Below are positions 9,072-13,471 of a stretch of 13,471 bases of DNA, in pieces. Made by a program: the position numbers and the translations under genes. Position 1 is the first letter of the stretch; each line of letters opens with the position of its first letter. Origin of the DNA: Butyriboletus loyo (lineage: Eukaryota; Basidiomycota; Agaricomycetes; Boletales; Boletaceae). Location: the NCBI GenBank assembly GCA_038093515.1, contig JBBPSI010000410.1, positions 1 to 13,471 of the forward strand, given 5' to 3'. The notes beneath the pieces are model-generated. The model saw nothing but the letters and a program-made list of their open reading frames with translations. It was not told the DNA's origin and did no database searches.

Positions 9072-11295
9072 GAATTGTTTCTCAGGATCATGACTTGACC
9101 TTACAATGGCGTTCACCTACTCACCACCATGCCGTGTCAATTAGATTGACTTCTCACCCAAGTCCTTCTAACTTACAAGAGGTTAGTGAACGTTCTAGGC
9201 CATCCCAAAGAGTTGAGCACCATTGTCGTCGCTCCTCTTCGTACTTTCCTGCACTGCACCACATCCATTTTTGAACTCCTTCTCTACCACCCCCATACAA
9301 TCGTTGTCGCCCTTGCACTCCAAATAACTCTGTCAAGATCAACATATTAGACCTCGACAACATCTTTGGACTTGCCAATCAACCTCCCAATCCTCACAAC
9401 AATGTCATCGTACACGACCAGACTGGCCTCAGCAACACCATTCCTCATGTACCCACCATTGGAGCTGTTGCAGAGCCTGGTCCCAGAGCTAGACCCTCAT
9501 CCAACTGTCATAGGGCCCAGTCCCTTCTACCAACCAGGATACATGATGCTTCCACCAGCGAACCACCTTTCTATGGGATCACTATCGCCACTGACCAAGG
9601 AATCCATTGTTTATCCAACGATGTTACAATCATTCCCAGGCCAGATGGAACCAACGAGCTTGTTCGTCGTCAAGACAGAACAGCAAATCCTGAGCCTCCT
9701 ACCAGAGGAGCTAGAAGGCCTCGACCCCAATGACACCGACGACCTCCTCATCCCAAACCTCGTAATTGATTGATCGGTTCCAACCCCCTCCATAATTTAC
9801 TCTCACAGAATTGCTTCCAAAACCCAGATCCCATCTTCGGAGGTTGGTCCCCTCAAACCCATTGACTGGATCAATGAGGATGGTCACCACCACTGTCGCA
9901 AGGTCAATTACATACGATCTCATTCATTCTATCATGAACCCCTGCACTCTATCTATGAGAAGGCAGGCTTTCCTCTTCTCACCCCCTCCTATGATGCAAC
10001 ACCTGACATTCTCCTTCATAATCATGGTTTCGAAATGTTTTGTCGATCCCAATACCCAACATTGGATGAAATGAAGGAACACCTTGTCCCATTCTACAAT
10101 AAATCGTCTCCTTTCAAAGGATTTGACAAGGATACGCTCTGGAACACGACTCTTGCAGTGCAAGATTCGTCTCTATTCAACAGGAACTATCCCACTGTTG
10201 ATGATCATGGGCACATCAAAGCCTATGACTATTCCAGGCGGCCAGCGGAGTTCTTCGAAGTTGGCAAAGAACATTTTAGAAATTGGGACGTACCGACACG
10301 AAGGAGGTGGAATGAGATCCAAGATAGGATTTGGAGGACGAGATTCCACCAGCTCCACCATTTCTTCCGAAAGAATCGCATTGAGCTTGACACTTCTAAT
10401 CTTCTGTTCAAGTTTGCTCACGAACTTGCTGCAGAGCAGCAAGACATCGCTGACAACTTGGCAAACAATGTCCAACACTTACAACGAGATCTTGGATGAC
10501 TCCAAATGGATCTTAGAAACTGTGAAGAGTCAGATCAAAGCAATCATTGCGAATACTGGGAGATTGGAGTTGAGACTGGAGGAAGACAAAGAAGTCAAAC
10601 TCCTACAGAACATAGAGTTCTGGGACAACTTTCGCCTCCTGTTAACCAACATGGACCTAGCCAGCTGCGAGCCACACAGGACCTTACCCTCATTGGTCCT
10701 ATCAGGACCTCTCTATGTCAGAGACATCAGGCTCAAGCAAGGTCTGCTCCTATCTAGAAATACACTTACCTTTCTTCACATGTATACCATACCGGAGGAT
10801 TATGCACAAGTTCTCCTTCCATACAGACAAATTTCTCCTTCTACTTATGTTTCACACTCTGACTTCACTGTAAAGTTCTCTAGTGGAAAAATAAATAATC
10901 CACACTGGTTTCCCAACATATGATTTGAGGAATTTGAAGCGATATGTGCTGCATCTGCACCACTGCTATCTGCTCTTCCTCAAGGGATCCCAGAGAGTAA
11001 TTTACATGGAGTCGAAACAGGAGAACATGTGATAGAAGGAAGTTATCTCTCAAATGTTGGTCATGGAGAAGAGTCTAACGACTTAGGAGGAGATTATATC
11101 TATGATGAAAATGGATACCTGGTGCAAGAAACATTGGAACAAAAACCTTTGGAACCAACTAGGTTTAATACACCAGTGGTTAATCCGATAGGTCTTCCCT
11201 CACGTTCACCTTCTCCTATATCTAATCCTTCAATTCTAAATGCTGACGAAGTTTTCTCTTCTTTTGATCAGTTCATTTTCGGATTTTTGTTTTAA
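9072..11295 (+). pseudogene. Broken pre-gag ORF of unknown function in the copia-type element
   Basis: A coding-like stretch runs from after the leader to TAA at 11293-11295, only 9 nt before the gag ATG, but it changes frame. The frame of 9072 is open to TGA at 9272-9274, then again to TGA near 9728, with Pro/Arg-rich text such as NPEPPTRGARRPRP. The next frame carries a good protein from about 9774 to the TGA at 10497-10499 (PIDWINEDGHHHCRKVNY, EHFRNWDVPTRRRWNEIQD, FAHELAAEQQDIADNLANNV). It seems to continue in a third frame with ILETVKSQIKAIIANTGRLE, which looks like one helical or coiled-coil segment. The last part (about 10924-11295) is acidic and Ser/Pro-rich (GLPSRSPSPISNPS). I do not recognise a family. 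It lies where some elements carry an additional ORF. Indels are likelier than introns, since no good GT-AG pair restores the frame. Confidence 0.5.
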
Positions 11296-11304
11296 ACAAT
11301 TATC

Positions 11305-12522
11305 ATGTCGCTCCCCACCATATCAGAATTCAAGATCGACGCCCAAATCCAGCAGAGACTTCCTGTCCTGACTGGAGTGGACAACTATACAGCCTGGTCT
11401 CATCAAATGAGACACACTCTCACCATAATCAGTGTCTGGTCGATAGTGGATGGTACTTCTGAGTACTACAATCAGACTGCCGCTGACCAGCAGAAGTGGG
11501 TTTCGCTGGACAAGCGCTCTGTTGGCATGCTCACCATCTATATCTCTCCAGAACTCCAACATGCAGTTAACTATGACTACGCTCCATCCCTCTATGACGC
11601 TTCTGGTCAAGTAATTCCAGAATCAGTCAATATCTCTGTTGCCAAAACTCTCTGGGACTTCCTGCATGACACCTACGCAATCATGGGCATTACAGGACAA
11701 TTTTTCCTGTTCCACCAAGCCATGAACATTTGCGTTCATGAAGCTAACACAGTTGCTGGTCTCATGTCCTTAACGGACACTTTCCACAAAATGGAAGCAG
11801 CAGGATTAAGCCTTCCCAACAATTTCCATTCCATGATCTTGCTCACCAAGTTACCGAAATCTTTCAAACCTCTGGTGTCCAACATCGTCCACAATACAAA
11901 TGTTCACCAATTTACACCGAACATTATCATTCCCATGATCACTCATGAGCTACAACTTCATGCTGGCACTGGCCAGATCCCTTATCCTTCTACCTCTCGA
12001 ATGAATACAGTTGCACCGGATACCCAGCTCAACCATACCAATACGGTTAGACGTGGACCTCCTCCACCTGCACAGACAAATTGGAACAATCAGGCTCGTC
12101 CTCAACAACCTTCTGGCGGTCGTGGTCGTCCTGGACAGAAGAGGCCATTCCAACCGCAGCAGCAAAACCACATGCCTGCAATGCCTTATGGAGGACCTTC
12201 AGGATCCGGAGCAAACTGGAATGAGCGAACAAACAATTGTTCCGGTTTCAAGACATGTCAAGGAAAGGGAAAAGGGAAAGGACGTGCGAATGAAGTGGAG
12301 ATGGACATGGACAGATTCACCAACATTGTAGAGTTGGGCAAAACACAACTAGGTGACCACACGCTTACAGATTTCCCGATGGAAACTGAATCAACCATTG
12401 GTCAAGCTGGTTGGGGAGATGATAATCCAATGGGACCACCCCTCGCATCACCTTATTTTGAGGATGGAGATGCTAATGCGTCTTCCTCACACTCCTTTCG
12501 GAAATGCCATGATTCCCTCTAA
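11305..12522 (+). CDS. gag: Copia-type gag polyprotein
   Basis: 405 codons from ATG (context ATTATCATGTCG) to TAA. It encodes the capsid-like structural protein that assembles the virus-like particle. The family signature is visible: LTGVDNYTAWSHQMRHTL near residues 23-40, KTLWDFLHDTY near 115-125, then a helical domain with AAGLSLPNNFHSMILLTKLP and HELQLHAG (residues ~210-220), as in copia gag (UBN2-type) domains. The C-terminal part is low-complexity: Pro/Gln-rich, then Lys/Gly-rich (CQGKGKGKGRAN near residues 318-329). I see no CCHC zinc knuckle; only NCSGFKTC is left of anything cysteine-bearing, so RNA binding may rest on the basic tract. In copia-type elements gag and pol usually form one frame. 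Here gag ends in SSSHSFRKCHDSL while pol continues one base over. Confidence 0.85.
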   Translation: MSLPTISEFKIDAQIQQRLPVLTGVDNYTAWSHQMRHTLTIISVWSIVDGTSEYYNQTAADQQKWVSLDKRSVGMLTIYISPELQHAVNYDYAPSLYDASGQVIPESVNISVAKTLWDFLHDTYAIMGITGQFFLFHQAMNICVHEANTVAGLMSLTDTFHKMEAAGLSLPNNFHSMILLTKLPKSFKPLVSNIVHNTNVHQFTPNIIIPMITHELQLHAGTGQIPYPSTSRMNTVAPDTQLNHTNTVRRGPPPPAQTNWNNQARPQQPSGGRGRPGQKRPFQPQQQNHMPAMPYGGPSGSGANWNERTNNCSGFKTCQGKGKGKGRANEVEMDMDRFTNIVELGKTQLGDHTLTDFPMETESTIGQAGWGDDNPMGPPLASPYFEDGDANASSSHSFRKCHDSL

Positions 12523-12978
12523 ACCTTCAGGGTCTTGTGGTCAGCCAAAGAAGAAGGAACACAAAGCAAAGGCAGTCTGTCTTTCAACTTTTATAGAGTC
12601 GATTGATCAGAAGGATGAAGAGTCCTTTTACGGAAATACTGCTCGTCGTGCAAATGGCACTTGGAAGCATGGTCTTGACTCCTGTGACATTAATGTCTCG
12701 GACTCTACATACCAGCGAGATGCTGAGGACTATGATGCTGTATATGATTACAACGATGAATTCGATCTTGGTGATCTGTATATTGCGGGAGCTTACACAT
12801 CCGGAGATGTCCCTTCAAAGAAGGATCTTCTTTCCAATGCATGGATGATTGACAGCAGTTGCACAGACCATGTCACACCACACATTGTAGACTTCATGGA
12901 TCTCGGTAATGCTGAGAGGATTGCGATCACAGCAAATGGTGCAACCATGAAAATGTTTGGACCTGGTATTATAATCAT
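12508..12978 (+). pseudogene. pol: Copia-type pol fragment: linker and aspartic protease, truncated
   Basis: Open in the +1 frame relative to gag, from about TPFGNAMIPSKPSGSCGQPK. A charged linker (DAEDYDAVYDYNDEFDLGDL) leads to the protease: WMIDSSCTDHVTPHIVDF (from 12842) and ITANGATMKMFGPGIIII. This matches the copia pattern W.IDSG..H plus ANG..... G.G. The catalytic Asp codon is 12851-12853, but the third residue of the D-S-G triad is Ser (AGT at 12857-12859), which should harm activity. After GPGIIII the sequence stops looking like copia pol and the frame ends at 13046-13048. The expected downstream text before integrase is missing, consistent with an insertion near 12970-12990. Confidence 0.75.
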
Positions 12979-13259
12979 AACATTTTATTTGTACACTTCG
13001 TACACTTTCAACTTAGTCGTTTTCACTTTCAAAGGTCACGTGACATAGTGCACGTGATCGTGGGAACTTACATGTGATTTCTTGCTGACTAAGCATATGA
13101 TGTCATGGCCTAGACCAGGCCTAGACTCTATGACGTCATGACACATGTATTTAATCTCCGTTTACTTCTCTTCTTTATGATCCCCGCACCTCATGTGGTT
13201 AATCACCGTTGCGCTTCTCTTCTTTAGTCTATCCATGTATAGTAGTTCATCTCACGCAC

Positions 13260-13276
13260 AGCATGGTCTGTGCGCA
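13260..13276 (+). promoter_or_regulatory. Upstream promoter motif shared with the solo LTR
   Basis: AGCATGGTCTGTGCGCA. The same 17 bases occur on the minus strand of the solo LTR at 7411-7427, also just upstream of its TATA box. In the solo LTR the motif overlaps a palindrome (GGTCTG/CAGACC); here only GTGCGCAC remains. It may bind a host factor or mark a conserved part of U3. Confidence 0.6.
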
Positions 13277-13287
13277 CTTCTGTACAA

Positions 13288-13296
13288 TATATAAAG
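13288..13296 (+). promoter_or_regulatory. TATA box in the right-edge LTR
   Basis: TATATAAAG, 12 nt after the shared motif AGCATGGTCTGTGCGCA. The solo LTR has TATAAAGAC at the equivalent place on its own sense strand, which supports plus-strand transcription here. Confidence 0.6.
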
Positions 13297-13471
13297 GCTC
13301 GTGGTTAGACTAGGATTCCCTAGTTTTGACCACTTGTCTATTCGCTGGCAACAGTTGAGGATTAAGTTGAAGCTCCAGTCTCATACCTGCCAGGTCTTTG
13401 TGTAGACCTGAAACTGTTGTATAGGACCGCTTGTGGCAACGGTATTCGCACTAGCATTCGACTGTGCGTTG

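Larger units (their letters stand above)
8401..12980 (+). mobile_element. Ty1/copia-type LTR retrotransposon, 5' part, interrupted in pol
   Basis: In order: 5' LTR (8401 to about 8852), tRNA-Met primer-binding site (8862-8876), leader, a decayed ORF (about 9072-11295), gag (11305-12522) and the start of pol with the protease (about 12508-12978). Integrase, reverse transcriptase, RNase H and the 3' LTR are not in the window. They may continue beyond the second element that begins near the right edge, or be lost. Frame breaks in the pre-gag ORF, the gag/pol frame change and the altered protease motif suggest a non-autonomous or dead copy. The right boundary is only where similarity to copia protease fades. 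Confidence 0.75.
12980..13471 (+). mobile_element. Probable 5' LTR of a second element inserted in copia pol (partial)
   Basis: It carries no coding frame but has promoter architecture: CACGTG boxes at 13040 and 13054, TGACGTCA at about 13131, then AGCATGGTCTGTGCGCA at 13260-13276 just before the TATA box. That motif followed by a TATA box also occurs in the solo LTR at 7206-7632 on the minus strand, so the two LTRs belong to related families. In the solo LTR about 193 bp follow the TATA box; by analogy this LTR should end just beyond 13471. The left boundary is uncertain: 12980-12990 fits the end of pol similarity, but scaling from the solo LTR would put it near 13055. Confidence 0.6.

Noticed and set aside
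9366..9773. A separate 135-codon gene starting at 9366
   Set aside because: Its ATG lies inside the pre-gag region, and the neighbouring frame is equally protein-like here. It is better treated as part of the broken pre-gag ORF; which frame is original between 9366 and 9728 stays open.
9774..9810. A 47-nt intron in the pre-gag ORF (GTAATT... to CTCACAG near 9763-9809)
   Set aside because: The sites look acceptable, but splicing leads into a frame that stops within about 20 codons, and retrotransposon genomes are rarely spliced.

Overview
The window looks like nuclear DNA of a filamentous fungus, most likely an agaricomycete basidiomycete. The left half holds one very large minus-strand gene cut by five tiny GT-AG introns (44-59 nt). 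The right half is packed with LTR-retrotransposon material. The species cannot be named from sequence alone.

Positions 1-6486 (minus strand): the 5' three-fifths or so of a giant gene of the fungal DUF3638/DUF3645 family. Six exons join in frame into 2075 codons and the frame is still open at the left edge. The conserved N-terminal region (DUF6606-like by memory), a long middle region, and the start of the DUF3638 domain with its P-loop-like GEGKSS motif are all readable. A TATA box and a good start context lie upstream, at 6611-6618 and around 6486.

Positions 6487-8400: no gene. From about 6990 the spacer turns into a G-rich minisatellite of about 22 copies of a 32-33 bp unit in three sub-types. 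A 427-bp solo LTR (7206-7632, minus orientation) sits inside one repeat unit, with perfect 6-bp terminal inverted repeats and a 5-bp target duplication (CACAG). This LTR is unusually rich in short palindromes.

Positions 8401 to about 12980 (plus strand): the 5' part of a Ty1/copia-type element. It has a 5' LTR and a primer-binding site complementary to the anticodon arm of initiator tRNA-Met (half-tRNA priming, as in Drosophila copia and Ty5). Then come about 2.2 kb of decayed coding sequence of unknown function that ends 9 nt before gag, an open 405-codon gag, and a pol fragment in a different frame. That fragment reaches the protease (DSS where DSG is expected) and then stops.

Positions about 12980-13471: unrelated sequence with its own TATA box, E-box and CRE-like motifs. 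It shares a 17-bp promoter motif with the solo LTR at 7206-7632. It is best read as the 5' LTR of a second element inserted into the copia pol gene, cut by the window edge.

The host gene and the elements have no functional link. The stretch to its right is a sink for repeats: minisatellite, then LTR insertions, then an element nested in an element. The least explained part is the extra reading frame between the primer-binding site and gag.
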